Part shown: piece by piece, positions 50,410-61,037 of the stretch | Layout of the letters: every line of letters starts with the position of its first letter | Position numbering within the stretch: the first letter of the stretch is position 1 | Origin: Bacteroidia bacterium | GTDB taxonomy: Bacteria > Bacteroidota > Bacteroidia > Bacteroidales > JAPLDU01 | DNA length: 64,000 nt | Assembly: GCA_026391255.1 (NCBI GenBank) | Contig: JAPLDU010000001.1 | Location: 42,901 to 106,900 of the forward strand | Reading direction: 5' to 3' | The notes under the pieces: model-generated | Seen by the model: only the letters and a program-made list of their open reading frames with translations | What the model was told of the DNA's origin: nothing | Databases searched by the model: none | Program-made: the position numbers and the translations under genes

Positions 50410-51381
50410 ATGCATAAAATGATGAATCAAAGCAAACATTACGATACCATTGTGATAGGTGCAGGCCCTGCCGGATTGACGGCAGGGATATACCTTTCAC
50501 GGGCAAAACTGAAGACCCTCATTCTGAATGAAGGCACGGTAGGCGGGCAAATGGTACTTACGCACGAAATTGCCAATTTTCCCGGTGTAGAAAGCACCAG
50601 CGGTTACCAGCTTGCCAATATTATGAAAAAGCAGGCAAAATCATTCGGTTGTGATATTCTGGCGAATGTAAATATCTGTGATATTGATCTTGATGGAGAC
50701 ATTAAAACCGTTGCAATCACTGACGGGAGCACTTACACATCGGATAGTGTCATCCTTACACCGGGAGGAAGACCACGTACTTTGAATGTGCCGGGAGAAG
50801 ATCAACTCAAGGGGAAAGGTATTTCCTACTGTGCAACCTGTGATGGCGATTTCTTTACGGGTAAAGAGATTGTAGTGGTTGGAGGTGGAAACTCTGCACT
50901 GGAAGAAGCAGTTTCGCTTACTAAATATGCAACCACAGTGACTGTTGTACACCAGTTTGATCATTTCCAGGCTTATGAACATGCGATTGAAGAAGCCCGG
51001 GAACATCTCCAAATAAATTTTGTAATGGAATCAACCATTTCAGCTTTTTATGGTAATGAAAACCTCGAAAGTGTCGATATCATCAGCCTTAAAACAGGTG
51101 AAGTGACTAATTTCAAAACAGACGGTGTCTTTATATTCATCGGATATATTCCAAATACTGAATTTCTTAACAAAAAAGTGGAATTGAATCAATGGGGTGA
51201 AATAGTTGTAATGCCCGACATGTCAACCAATATTGAAGGTGTTTATGCCGCTGGTGATTGTACTGCAAAAAGATACAGGCAGGTTACTACAGCCGTGGGT
51301 GATGGGACGATTGCTGCACTGGCAGTTTCAAATTATATGAACGAAGTAAAAGCAAAACAAAAAGAATTAATATTAGTATAG
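50410..51381 (+). CDS. trxB: Thioredoxin reductase
   Basis: IVIGAGPAGLTAGIYLSRA, CATCDGDFF, VVGGGNSALEEAVSLTKYA, VYAAGDC. Start may be ATG 50419/50422. Confidence 0.93.
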   Translation: MHKMMNQSKHYDTIVIGAGPAGLTAGIYLSRAKLKTLILNEGTVGGQMVLTHEIANFPGVESTSGYQLANIMKKQAKSFGCDILANVNICDIDLDGDIKTVAITDGSTYTSDSVILTPGGRPRTLNVPGEDQLKGKGISYCATCDGDFFTGKEIVVVGGGNSALEEAVSLTKYATTVTVVHQFDHFQAYEHAIEEAREHLQINFVMESTISAFYGNENLESVDIISLKTGEVTNFKTDGVFIFIGYIPNTEFLNKKVELNQWGEIVVMPDMSTNIEGVYAAGDCTAKRYRQVTTAVGDGTIAALAVSNYMNEVKAKQKELILV

Positions 51382-51382
51382 T

Positions 51383-51799
51383 ATGCAAACAACAATGATT
51401 ATTATTGGCGCAGTAGTTTTGGCTATCGGTGTTCTGATCTATTTAGCCAGATTAAAGATGAAAAACATTCCGGTTGTAGAGGATCATCAGAACATAGTCA
51501 AGCTAACCAATGCAAACTTTCAGTTGCAGACAAAGAACAAGCTTATCCTGGTTGACTTCTGGGCAAGCTGGTGTGCCCCTTGCCGTATGATGGCACCAGT
51601 TTTGAACGATGTTGCCAGAGAATTAAATGGCAATGCCAGTGTGGGCAAGGTCAATGTAGAACATGAGCAATTGCTGGCACAAAAGCATAAAGTCAGGAAT
51701 ATCCCAACGCTTGTACTTTTTAGGAATGGTAAGGAAATTGACCGGTTTGTCGGTGTTAAATCAAAAGAATTTTTATTACAACAAATTCAGAAAGCATAA
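51383..51799 (+). CDS. Membrane-anchored thioredoxin
   Basis: N-terminal TM helix; VDFWASWCAPCRMMAPVL; NIPTLVLFRNGKE. Confidence 0.92.
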   Translation: MQTTMIIIGAVVLAIGVLIYLARLKMKNIPVVEDHQNIVKLTNANFQLQTKNKLILVDFWASWCAPCRMMAPVLNDVARELNGNASVGKVNVEHEQLLAQKHKVRNIPTLVLFRNGKEIDRFVGVKSKEFLLQQIQKA

Positions 51800-51898
51800 T
51801 AATAAAGGTTTAGACAATAGATTATCAGGTGTTTAGGAATAATAATATTTATACCCTAAAACCTGATATTCTACAGTCTCTAAAAGCCTACAGTCAAT

Positions 51899-52285
51899 TT
51901 AATGGTTGCATTGCTGGCCGTTGCCCTGACCATGATGTTCCTGATGAAGGGAACAACTTTCACCGCTATCAGAAATCCTGCCTTCAATAAACTGTTTTAC
52001 AAGGTCGGCGGCATTTCCGGAGCAGCCCCGAATTACCTGAATGCCCCATTGATTTAGTACATTGATTGCACCGCCACCAATGCCACCGGCAAGCATCGTT
52101 GTAACTCCCTGTTCAGATAAAACACCTGCAATATTTGACTTGCATCCGCAACCCTGTTCAGATTTTAAAAATTGAACATCGACTATTTCATTTTTTTCTG
52201 AGATGGTATAAACTCCGTAAAATTCACAATGACCAAAATGGTCGTCTACCTGGTTACCTCTGGTAACTGGAATTGCTATTTTCAT
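51899..52285 (-). CDS. NifX/NifB-like (dinitrogenase FeMo-cofactor) domain protein
   Basis: MKIAIPVTRGNQVDDHFGHCEFYGVYTI...GCGCKSNIAGVLSEQGVTTMLAGGIGGGAINVLNQWGIQVIRGCSGNA; start chosen at MKIAIPV. Confidence 0.88.
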   Translation of the reverse strand: MKIAIPVTRGNQVDDHFGHCEFYGVYTISEKNEIVDVQFLKSEQGCGCKSNIAGVLSEQGVTTMLAGGIGGGAINVLNQWGIQVIRGCSGNAADLVKQFIEGRISDSGESCSLHQEHHGQGNGQQCNH

Positions 52286-52311
52286 ATTATTTAAATTATT
52301 GATTAGTAACA

Positions 52312-52953
52312 TTATTTATCAAAAATACCTGAAGGTACTGCATTTGCAGTTACCAGAAATACAGGAAATTCTTTTTCATTTCCGCTATTCCCGGGTCTTT
52401 TAATTACAAAACAAGGTTTCAGATTAATATTATGAAATCCTGTCAGTTCAAGAAGATGAACTAAACTGTAAGGATCAAAACCATGATGACCCGTAAAATC
52501 AGCATCATGAAACGATCCGTCTTCTTTGTATAGATCAGCAATAGCCAAATGTCCGCCAGGGTTTAATAAATGATAAAACTTCAAAAACATTTTCTCAATG
52601 TTGTCAACGTGATGAAGAGCCATTTGGGAGAAAATATAATCGAACTTTTTTCCCGGGTATTCATCCTTTTCTAAATCAAAAAGAAGAGGATGAAGATGAT
52701 CAATTCCGTTTTTGGCAAGTTTTTCCCTTGCAGTTTTGATCATCTCAACTGAACTATCCATCAGGATTATCTCAGAAAAATAGTCCTTAAGTGTGAAGCT
52801 AAGCAGACCTGTGCCTGATCCAATTTCCAATGCGGTTTTCTGCACATCTAATTCACCTCTGGCTATCAGCTCTTTTGCAATTGCTTCAGTCCTATCGAGG
52901 TGCATCTGGTTTTTGTCCCAATCCCCGGCAACCTGGTCAAAATGGTTTGCCAT
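52312..52953 (-). CDS. Class I SAM-dependent methyltransferase
   Basis: ALEIGSGTGLLSFTLKDYFSEIILMDSSVEMI; FDYIFSQMALHHV. Confidence 0.9.
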   Translation of the reverse strand: MANHFDQVAGDWDKNQMHLDRTEAIAKELIARGELDVQKTALEIGSGTGLLSFTLKDYFSEIILMDSSVEMIKTAREKLAKNGIDHLHPLLFDLEKDEYPGKKFDYIFSQMALHHVDNIEKMFLKFYHLLNPGGHLAIADLYKEDGSFHDADFTGHHGFDPYSLVHLLELTGFHNINLKPCFVIKRPGNSGNEKEFPVFLVTANAVPSGIFDK

Positions 52954-52960
52954 TATAATG

Positions 52961-53350
52961 TTATAAAATGCTTGTAATCACTTCAAATTTTGGCGGGTTT
53001 GCAATGGTCTTTTTAACCTTGCATAAATCAGCAGCATTAATAACAGCTTCCTTGTATTTTTCAGGAAAATCAGCAGGGACCTGTATATCAATTTTAATAT
53101 TGGTTGGCAGACCTGTTTCCCGATTATATTCAGCAGTTTGAACGATTTTTATATTATCAGTTGCTATCTTCCTCTGGTCGCAGAATGATTTCACGTATAT
53201 ACCAGCACAAGTGCCAATTGAAGCTAAAAATAATTCAAAAGGCGAAGGTGCTGAATTTTCACCACCTTCTTTTACAGGCTGGTCAGTCCTGATTGTATGT
53301 TCGTGTAAATGGGCGGTAATTACTTTTCCGCCATCGAAAGTAACATCCAT
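52961..53350 (-). CDS. OsmC-family protein
   Basis: GGENSAPSPFELFLASIGTCAGIYVKSFCDQR. Confidence 0.88.
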   Translation of the reverse strand: MDVTFDGGKVITAHLHEHTIRTDQPVKEGGENSAPSPFELFLASIGTCAGIYVKSFCDQRKIATDNIKIVQTAEYNRETGLPTNIKIDIQVPADFPEKYKEAVINAADLCKVKKTIANPPKFEVITSIL

Positions 53351-53398
53351 ATTAATAATTATTATTGATTAAAATTTGGTTAATATTTTATTGTATGA

Positions 53399-53824
53399 TC
53401 AAATCTGTTCAGTAATTGCCGGATTGAGATTTATCAGTTCAGTGCTTCCATACATTTTGCAATCGGTACATTTAATGTGATTTTCAGCGCCTTCAATTAA
53501 TTTATAGCACTTTTTACATCTGAACCATTCTTTTTCAAATTGATAACTTCCACCTTCAATTAAAATCGCTTTACCTTCTACAAATGCCTTGGTTATTGTC
53601 TTTAATGCTTTGTTGTAAACCCGTGTTAAAGTTGGCCTGGAGACATTCATCTGCTCTGCTGCCTGTTCCTGAGAAAGCATTTCATAATTAACCAATCTGG
53701 TACTTTCGTATTCCTCAAGAGTCAACCTGATAGTCTCCATTTTACACAATGGCATTCCAAAAGGTTTAAATCCCTTCATCAGAGGTGGCTCACAGATTTT
53801 CCTGTTTTTTTCCGGTCTTGCCAT
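53399..53824 (-). CDS. DUF134 predicted DNA-binding protein
   Basis: ARPEKNRKICEPPLMKGFKPFG...ETIRLTLEEYESTRLVNYEMLSQEQAAEQMNVSRPTLTRVYNKA plus C-terminal CxxC pairs. Confidence 0.87.
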   Translation of the reverse strand: MARPEKNRKICEPPLMKGFKPFGMPLCKMETIRLTLEEYESTRLVNYEMLSQEQAAEQMNVSRPTLTRVYNKALKTITKAFVEGKAILIEGGSYQFEKEWFRCKKCYKLIEGAENHIKCTDCKMYGSTELINLNPAITEQI

Positions 53825-54090
53825 TAATCACTGATCATTTTGAAGTTCACAGATAAAATATTTTGGCAAAGATAATGAACCTACGTTCATAATAAAAATT
53901 CTTTGCTGATATTTGTAAAATTTTTTTTACAATGGATGAATGGATAAGAAAATCTGAAACGAGACAATTTAGAGTCATTTTTCCAGGTATTATAAATAAC
54001 AATGATCGGCTTTACTATTTTTTACATTACCACCTCCATAAGATGTGGATTTTTAATTTGAAATAGTAGTAACTTTAAAACCAAATTAAT

Positions 54091-54780
54091 GTGAAACAGA
54101 TGTGCAAAATTTGGATTTACTCATTAGCTATAATGGGAATGTTATTAAGCAGTTGTAAAAATAATACGGGCAGTTGTAAACAAAATAAAGATACAGTTAC
54201 TGATATTGACGGCAATAAATATCATACCGCGACTATTGGTAGTCAGGAATGGATGGTGGAGAACCTTAAGACCACCAAATACAACAATGGCATAGCAATA
54301 CCGCTGGTGACTGATAATACTGCTTGGAGTAATTTAAGCACTCCCGGATATTGTTGGTCTGACAATGATTCTACCAACAAAAATACTTATGGAGCCTTGT
54401 ACAATTGGCACGCTGTAAATACAGGGAACCTTTGCCCGACTGGCTGGCACGTACCTACTGATAATGAATGGACAACATTGACTGATTATTTGGGAGGATT
54501 ACGTCTTGCCGGAGGTAAATTAAAGTCAAAAATAGACTGGTCCAGTCCTAACGACATCGAAACGACAAATAGTAGTTGTTTTTCAGCTCTTCCAGGTGGT
54601 CACTGTGAGTCTAATGGTTCATTTCAGGAAGTAGGCCGCCACGGATACTGGTGGTCATCATCTGAGTACGATATTAACAGTGCATGGATGCGCAGGATGA
54701 ATAACAGTAGTTCATGTGTATTCTGTAACAACTACCTTAAAATGAATGGGCTTTCAGTACGTTGCATCAGGGATAAATAG
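54091..54780 (+). CDS. FISUMP-domain lipoprotein
   Basis: Lipobox LLSSCKNN; VTDIDGNKYHTATIGSQEWMVENLKTTKYNNG...CPTGWHVPTDNEWTTL...VRCIRDK. Confidence 0.88.
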   Translation: MKQMCKIWIYSLAIMGMLLSSCKNNTGSCKQNKDTVTDIDGNKYHTATIGSQEWMVENLKTTKYNNGIAIPLVTDNTAWSNLSTPGYCWSDNDSTNKNTYGALYNWHAVNTGNLCPTGWHVPTDNEWTTLTDYLGGLRLAGGKLKSKIDWSSPNDIETTNSSCFSALPGGHCESNGSFQEVGRHGYWWSSSEYDINSAWMRRMNNSSSCVFCNNYLKMNGLSVRCIRDK

Positions 54781-55436
54781 ACTATTTTGATTTCTTTTTT
54801 GCAAATTCTTTGACTTCATCTGTTACCTTGTTTGAACAACCCTTGCTGACCTCTTCAATTTGTTTTTTCTGTTTATAATTTTGTCATTTAAGTCGGTTCC
54901 CGATGTACGTTTGACCCAAGCCATTTACAAGATAGACCATTAAATTCTTTGTTATATATTCAGTATTCAATTTCATATATAACATCCTATCTGGTATCTA
55001 CTCAATTTAATTATTGATATTTAATAATTAGGAACTGAAATCAGATAAAAAAATATTGGGGTCGGGTTGATTATTTTTGTTCATACATAACAATTGGTAC
55101 TTATTCAATAATTTAACATTCAACATAGCTATAAAATTTATGTCAATTACGATAATTAATAAATTAATAAAGTTGGATTAACAAATAGTTAATATACGTG
55201 ATCTACTTTTGTCATGTTAAAAAACATATAATGTTTAAGCTTTGTATGATTTGAAAATAATATGTCGATGGAACCTAATAGAAGATATATAAAATTGAAG
55301 GAAATTTCTCCTGAAAAATAGCAATAATGCTTGTAATAGCCAAATTGCCACACTGATACAGAATGAAATAAATATTTACCATATATAAAATTATAAATAA
55401 TATTGAAACTAAATCTCTAATCTAATTTTAATTATA

Positions 55437-56579
55437 ATGAAAACAACGATTTATTTAATTGCAGCAATCTTTTTTATGATTAGCACATCCTATGCGCAGG
55501 ATGCTACTAAAAATGACTTTATCCCATCGGGAAAAGTCTGGGGATATGCATTTGGTGATTATTACATGAAATTACATGCAGATTCTCTTAACAGGGGAAA
55601 AACACAATATGCAAATATGCCTAAAAGTTCTAATTCATTTGAATTCAGGCGTGTTTACCTTGGTTATGATTATAACATCAGTCCAAAATTCTCATCCGAA
55701 TTTCTGTTGTCATATGAAGGTACAACTTTAAGTGATGGAGTGACCCGGACAGTATTTATTAAAAGTGCAAATATCCGGTGGAACAATATTCTACCTAATA
55801 CTGATTTGATTTTCGGGCAGTCGGCTACGCCCGGATTCCCGGGATCAACTGAGAAAGTCTGGGGTTACCGTTCAATTGAAAAAACGATAACGGATATGAG
55901 GGGTGTCTGCAGTTCAAATGATGTTGGAATTGCACTGAAAAGTAAACTTATTTCCAATGATAACACTGAATTGGGGATTCATTTTATGGTTGGTAACGGA
56001 ACAGGCCAGAAATTAGAATCTGACAGGTTTAAAAAATTGTATGGAGAAATATATGCATTAATACTGAACAAAAAGATACTTATCGATTTATATGGTGATT
56101 TCAACCGTGACCAGCTTGATCCATATCATAAAAGCCGTATGACTATGAAAGCTTCTCTTGCTTATATCTCCGATATGATCAATGGTGGTATTGAAATCTA
56201 TAACCAGGCCCAGCAGAATTATGTTATCAATGCAGATTCCCCAACAGGTACAAAAGATACTACCAACGCAATATCATTTGGTGTTTCTGTTTTTGTTAAC
56301 GGGAAAATCATTAAAGATAAACTTAGATATTTTGCACGCTACGATATGTATAATCCGGATAATTCTTTTAAAGCTGATAAATATTACTTCAGCGGCGGTT
56401 TACCAAATACTGAATCATTTATCACTGCCGGAATAGATTATATACCTGCCAAAAATATTCATATTATGCCCAATATTTGGTACGATTCATATAATAACAG
56501 AACGAGTGGTGTGACAGGTTTGACAAAGAGTGATTATGATATGGTTGCCAGACTGACTATATGGTACATTTTCAAATAA
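55437..56579 (+). CDS. Outer-membrane porin-like beta-barrel (candidate phosphate-linked porin)
   Basis: Signal peptide; FEFRRVYLGYDYNISPKFSSEFLLSYEG; directly upstream of pstS. Confidence 0.7.
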   Translation: MKTTIYLIAAIFFMISTSYAQDATKNDFIPSGKVWGYAFGDYYMKLHADSLNRGKTQYANMPKSSNSFEFRRVYLGYDYNISPKFSSEFLLSYEGTTLSDGVTRTVFIKSANIRWNNILPNTDLIFGQSATPGFPGSTEKVWGYRSIEKTITDMRGVCSSNDVGIALKSKLISNDNTELGIHFMVGNGTGQKLESDRFKKLYGEIYALILNKKILIDLYGDFNRDQLDPYHKSRMTMKASLAYISDMINGGIEIYNQAQQNYVINADSPTGTKDTTNAISFGVSVFVNGKIIKDKLRYFARYDMYNPDNSFKADKYYFSGGLPNTESFITAGIDYIPAKNIHIMPNIWYDSYNNRTSGVTGLTKSDYDMVARLTIWYIFK

Positions 56580-56626
56580 TAATAAATAAATTTCAGTACA
56601 AATAAATTATAATTAAAAATATTAAA

Positions 56627-57706
56627 ATGAAAACTTTTAAATCAGCATTATCAATAGTTATTTTAACAGCTGTAATAATTATAGCAATGGCATTTTCCAA
56701 TACCAAAAATGAAAATGCGAAAATGACCGGTTCATCAGATATTGAACTTACCGCCGCCGGCGCCACATTCCCTTATCCTTTGTATTCAAAATTGTTTTAT
56801 GAATATAATAAGCAAACGGGTGTAAAAGTGAATTACCAATCCATTGGTTCAGGCGGAGGGATCAAACAACTTCAGTCAAAAACCGTAGACTTTGGCGCTT
56901 CAGATGCTCCTATGAGTGATGAAGAATTACAAACATCCCCCGGAGCAATAGTTCATATCCCGACCTGCCTTGGCGCTGTTGTTGTGACCTATAATCTTAC
57001 AGGCAATCCTGTATTAGCACTGACTTCTGATGTTGTTGCTGATATTTTCCTTGGAAAAATCACCAAATGGAATGACAAACGTATCCAAGGAATCAACCCT
57101 GGTGTAAAACTTCCTGACCTTGCAATTTCAATCATTCATCGTTCAGATGGAAGCGGAACTACATACATATTCAGTGATTATTTATCAAAAGTCAGTGACA
57201 GTTGGAAAAACAAACCCGGTACGGGTAAATCGCTTGACTGGCCGGTTGGTATCGGGGCAAAAGGTAATGAAGGTGTCAGCGGATTAGTAAAACAAACTCC
57301 GGGTAGTATAGGATATGTGGAACTTATTTATGCCATCCAGAATAAAATGCCATTTGCCAAATTAAAAAACAAGAGTGGTAATTTTGTGGAAGCTTCTCTT
57401 AAATCTGTAAGCGCTTCAGCTGATGTTTCCATTCCTGCCGATGCAAGGGTCTCCCTTACCAATACTGATGCTAAAGATGGTTATCCTATCAGTAGTTTTA
57501 CATATATACTTGTTTATAAAGATCAAAAATATGGTACACGTTCAGAATCTCAGGCAAAATCAACTATAGATTTAATCTGGTGGATGATTCATAATTGCAA
57601 ACAATATGCAGAACCTCTCAACTATTCATCTCTTCCTGTTGCTGCGTTAAAAATAGCTGAAGCAAATCTGAAATCTGTGATGTATGGAAATAAGAAATTA
57701 TTGTAA
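56627..57706 (+). CDS. pstS: Phosphate ABC transporter substrate-binding protein
   Basis: LTAAGATFPYPLYSKLFYEYNKQTGVKVNYQSIGSGGGIKQL; HRSDGSGTTYIFSDYLS. Confidence 0.95.
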   Translation: MKTFKSALSIVILTAVIIIAMAFSNTKNENAKMTGSSDIELTAAGATFPYPLYSKLFYEYNKQTGVKVNYQSIGSGGGIKQLQSKTVDFGASDAPMSDEELQTSPGAIVHIPTCLGAVVVTYNLTGNPVLALTSDVVADIFLGKITKWNDKRIQGINPGVKLPDLAISIIHRSDGSGTTYIFSDYLSKVSDSWKNKPGTGKSLDWPVGIGAKGNEGVSGLVKQTPGSIGYVELIYAIQNKMPFAKLKNKSGNFVEASLKSVSASADVSIPADARVSLTNTDAKDGYPISSFTYILVYKDQKYGTRSESQAKSTIDLIWWMIHNCKQYAEPLNYSSLPVAALKIAEANLKSVMYGNKKLL

Positions 57707-57793
57707 TATATAGCTCTCTCATTATTTTAATAATTGCAAATAAAACATATATAATCCGAAATGATTTTTTCGGAAAGTCATTGAACGATCTTA

Positions 57794-57820
57794 GGGCAAT
57801 CCTCCGTGGGATTGCCTTTA
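57794..57820 (+). terminator. Hairpin between pstS and pstC (attenuator/processing candidate)
   Basis: Perfect 8-bp stem GGCAATCC/GGATTGCC, 6-nt loop, weak T tract. Confidence 0.55.
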
Positions 57821-57832
57821 TAGTAAAATAAT

Positions 57833-58735
57833 ATGCCAATTACAACCGATCAGCAGATAAAAGGAATAAATTTTTCGGAATTTGCATTCCGGAAAATATT
57901 ATTCATTTCAGCAATCAGTATTGTCATATTGTTATTTTGTTTTTTTCTGACACTTGTTGCTTCTTCACTTCCTTCAATTAATACAATCGGTATAAAATTT
58001 ATTTATGGGGTCACCTGGGACCCGGTCTCTGATAAATTCGGAGGATTCCCTTTTTTAGCCGGCACACTATTTACCTCTTTACTTGCTTTAATCATTGCAA
58101 TTCCTTTTTCTTTATCTGTCGCATTATTCCTTGGGGAATATTTTCGCACAGGGTTAATTTCAGCAATTTTTAAGAATATTGTTGAATTACTGGCTGCAAT
58201 TCCATCTGTAATATACGGTTTTTGGGGTTTATTTGTCCTTGTACCATTAATCCGTTCCCTTGAAACAAAAATAGGGGTGGCTCCTTATGGCGTGGGTATT
58301 TTAACCTCTTCAATAATATTGTCTATTATGATCGTACCTTATGCAGTTTCACTCACAGTACAGGTAATCACACTTGTTCCTGCAGACCTTAAAGAAGCTG
58401 CATATTCACTTGGCGCTACAAGGCTTGAAGTAATCAGGAATATCATTCTCCCCTATACCCGTTCCGGAATTTTTGCCGGGATACTTCTTGCTCTTGGTCG
58501 CGCACTCGGTGAAACTATGGCTGTTACAATGCTTATTGGCAATTCTCATATCGTACCTGTTAGTATTTTTAGTCCGGGCAATACAATGGCCAGCGTTATT
58601 GCGAACGAATTTACAGAAGCCACAGGAAAAATATACCTTTCTGCACTTATAGAAATGGGATTATTCCTGTTCCTGGTCACTACTATCATTAATATTATCG
58701 GGAGAAGCGTAATAAAACGATTTTCAATAAGCTAA
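57833..58735 (+). CDS. pstC: Phosphate ABC transporter permease PstC
   Basis: ELLAAIPSVIYGFWGLFVLVP; LKEAAYSLGATRLEVIRNIILP; ALGRALGETMAVTMLIGN. Confidence 0.94.
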   Translation: MPITTDQQIKGINFSEFAFRKILFISAISIVILLFCFFLTLVASSLPSINTIGIKFIYGVTWDPVSDKFGGFPFLAGTLFTSLLALIIAIPFSLSVALFLGEYFRTGLISAIFKNIVELLAAIPSVIYGFWGLFVLVPLIRSLETKIGVAPYGVGILTSSIILSIMIVPYAVSLTVQVITLVPADLKEAAYSLGATRLEVIRNIILPYTRSGIFAGILLALGRALGETMAVTMLIGNSHIVPVSIFSPGNTMASVIANEFTEATGKIYLSALIEMGLFLFLVTTIINIIGRSVIKRFSIS

Positions 58736-59580
58736 TGGTAACAACTATTAAATACAGGGAATTTAAAAATAAATTATTTAAAGTAATAATTATTCTTTTG
58801 ACAACGGTTTGCACATTGCCATTGCTTCTGGTGCTTTACAAGATATTCAGGGAGGGTATATCTGCAATAAATTGGGATTTTTTTGTAAATCTTCCGAAAC
58901 CGGTTGGTGAAACAGGAGGAGGAATTGTCAATGCCCTTATCGGAAGCGTGCTACTTATTCTTGTAGCATCGGTCATTTCCATTCCATTAGGTGTTTTTAC
59001 CGGTATATATTTAAGCGAATACAGGAATACTAAACTGTCTTACTTTACACTATTATCAGTCGATGTTTTAACGGGAGTTCCTTCAATAGTTATTGGTATT
59101 ATAATTTACCTATGGGTAGTAAAGACAATGGGAGGATTTTCGGCTATTTCAGGAAGTATTGCTCTTTCGGTTATGATGCTTCCTTCCATTATTAAATCAA
59201 CTGAAGAAACACTGAAATTAATTCCCAATACTTTAAAAGAAGCATCCCTGTCCTTAGGCGTCCCTTATTACCGAACGATATTAAAGGTAATTCTTCCCGC
59301 AGGAATAACGGGAATTTTATCAGGTATAATACTCAGCATCGCAAGAGTCGCGGGAGAAACAGCCCCGCTATTGTTTACTGCATTTGGAAATCCATTTATC
59401 AATACTAATATCCTGAAGCCAATCAGCAGTCTGCCTGCAATCATATTTAATTATGCCATAAGTCCTTATGAAGACTGGCATAAATTAGCTTGGGGGGCAT
59501 CTTTTGTATTAATAATTATTGTTTTATTTCTGAACATTATCACAAAAATTGCCCAGAGAAAATGGAAGGTACAATTTTAA
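58735..59580 (+). CDS. pstA: Phosphate ABC transporter permease PstA
   Basis: [62 protein letters not shown]. Confidence 0.94.
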   Translation: MVTTIKYREFKNKLFKVIIILLTTVCTLPLLLVLYKIFREGISAINWDFFVNLPKPVGETGGGIVNALIGSVLLILVASVISIPLGVFTGIYLSEYRNTKLSYFTLLSVDVLTGVPSIVIGIIIYLWVVKTMGGFSAISGSIALSVMMLPSIIKSTEETLKLIPNTLKEASLSLGVPYYRTILKVILPAGITGILSGIILSIARVAGETAPLLFTAFGNPFINTNILKPISSLPAIIFNYAISPYEDWHKLAWGASFVLIIIVLFLNIITKIAQRKWKVQF

Positions 59581-60320
59581 AAACATTCAATTTTAGCGCT
59601 AATTTCGGAGAATCCCAGGTTCTGAAAAACATCAGTATTGAAATTAACCGGAATGAGGTCGTTGCTGTGATGGGACCCTCAGGTTGCGGGAAAACTACTT
59701 TTATCCGTTGTATCAACCGTATGCACGAACTGACGCAGGGAGCAACCGTGAATGGTGACATCAGGGTTGATGATAACAGTATTTATACAATGAACCTCAT
59801 TGTTTTAAGAAGAAAAATCGGAATGGTTTTTCAACACCCAAATCCTTTTCCTACCATGAGTATCTACCAAAACGTGGTTGCCGGATATTTGCTGAACGGG
59901 ATCAAATTAAAAAAAACTGAACGTGACGAAGTAGTAGAAAGATCACTTAAAAGAGTAGCATTGTGGGATGAAGTAAAAGATGACCTGCATAAAAAGGGGA
60001 CATTCCTGTCAGGCGGACAACAGCAACGCTTATGTATTGCGAGATCAATTTCGATGAATCCGGAAATACTCTTACTCGATGAGCCAACTTCTGCCCTGGA
60101 TCCTATTTCAACTGCAAAAATTGAAGAACTAATTTTTGAATTGAAAAAAAATTATACCATTATTATTGTAACGCACAATATGCAGCAAGCAGGAAGGATA
60201 AGCGATAGAACAGCATTCTTTTATCTTGGTGAATTACTTGAATTCAATGATACAACTGAATTATTTATAAATCCCAAGCATGAAAAAACACAGAATTATA
60301 TTACCGGAAGGTTTGGTTGA
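59562..60320 (+). CDS. pstB: Phosphate ABC transporter ATPase PstB
   Basis: [51 protein letters not shown]. Start placed at MEGTILK, overlapping pstA. Confidence 0.94.
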   Translation: MEGTILKTFNFSANFGESQVLKNISIEINRNEVVAVMGPSGCGKTTFIRCINRMHELTQGATVNGDIRVDDNSIYTMNLIVLRRKIGMVFQHPNPFPTMSIYQNVVAGYLLNGIKLKKTERDEVVERSLKRVALWDEVKDDLHKKGTFLSGGQQQRLCIARSISMNPEILLLDEPTSALDPISTAKIEELIFELKKNYTIIIVTHNMQQAGRISDRTAFFYLGELLEFNDTTELFINPKHEKTQNYITGRFG

Positions 60321-60350
60321 TAATTTCAACAATTAAATAAAAATAAAAAA

Positions 60351-61031
60351 ATGACTCATTTAGAAGAACAGATACAAATGCTGAAAGCAAGCACAGTTGA
60401 AATGTGGCATCTGGTAATCAGCCAGCTGAGCAAATCACAGGCAGCCGTTAAGGATTTTGATAAAAGCATTGTTCATAATATACAGGTGAACGAAAAAATG
60501 GTTGATACCTACGAATTGAAAATTGATAAAGATTGTGAAAATATTATTGCACTTTTTAATCCTGTGGCTATCGATCTCAGGTTTGTCCTTGCCGTTTTAA
60601 AAATAAATTATAACCTGGAAAGGATCGGTGATTATGCCTATGGTATTTCAAAATTGCTCGATGATATGGATTCCCCGTTTTCAGATGAATTATTGAAGTC
60701 TTGCAGGATTTCTGAAATGTTTGATATTAGTATTGAATTGCTGATAGAAACACTTATTTCTTTCGAAAACGAAAATAAACAACTTACCAAAACCATTATT
60801 GGTAAAGAAAAACCCCACAACAAAATAAATAAAGATGCTATTGAAAAAATTGCAGAATACAAAAATAACACACCCGGTGAAATTAAAATGACCATGAAAA
60901 CCCTGGCAATCATACTGAAATTGGAAAGAGTGATTGACCATATTCAAAACATAGCCGAAGAGATGATTTTCCACATGGAAGCCAGGGTACTGAAACACGA
61001 TAAAAAAGGAAAAAAGGAAATCAGTCGGTAA
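60351..61031 (+). CDS. phoU: Phosphate transport regulator PhoU
   Basis: ENIIALFNPVAIDLRFVLAVLKINYNLERIGDYAYGI; position after pstB. Confidence 0.92.
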   Translation: MTHLEEQIQMLKASTVEMWHLVISQLSKSQAAVKDFDKSIVHNIQVNEKMVDTYELKIDKDCENIIALFNPVAIDLRFVLAVLKINYNLERIGDYAYGISKLLDDMDSPFSDELLKSCRISEMFDISIELLIETLISFENENKQLTKTIIGKEKPHNKINKDAIEKIAEYKNNTPGEIKMTMKTLAIILKLERVIDHIQNIAEEMIFHMEARVLKHDKKGKKEISR

Positions 61032-61037
61032 TATTTG

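Noticed and set aside
51899-52285. Nitrogenase cofactor assembly locus from NifX/NifB-like proteins
   Set aside because: No nifHDK/nifEN genes visible; such single-domain proteins are common outside nitrogen fixation.
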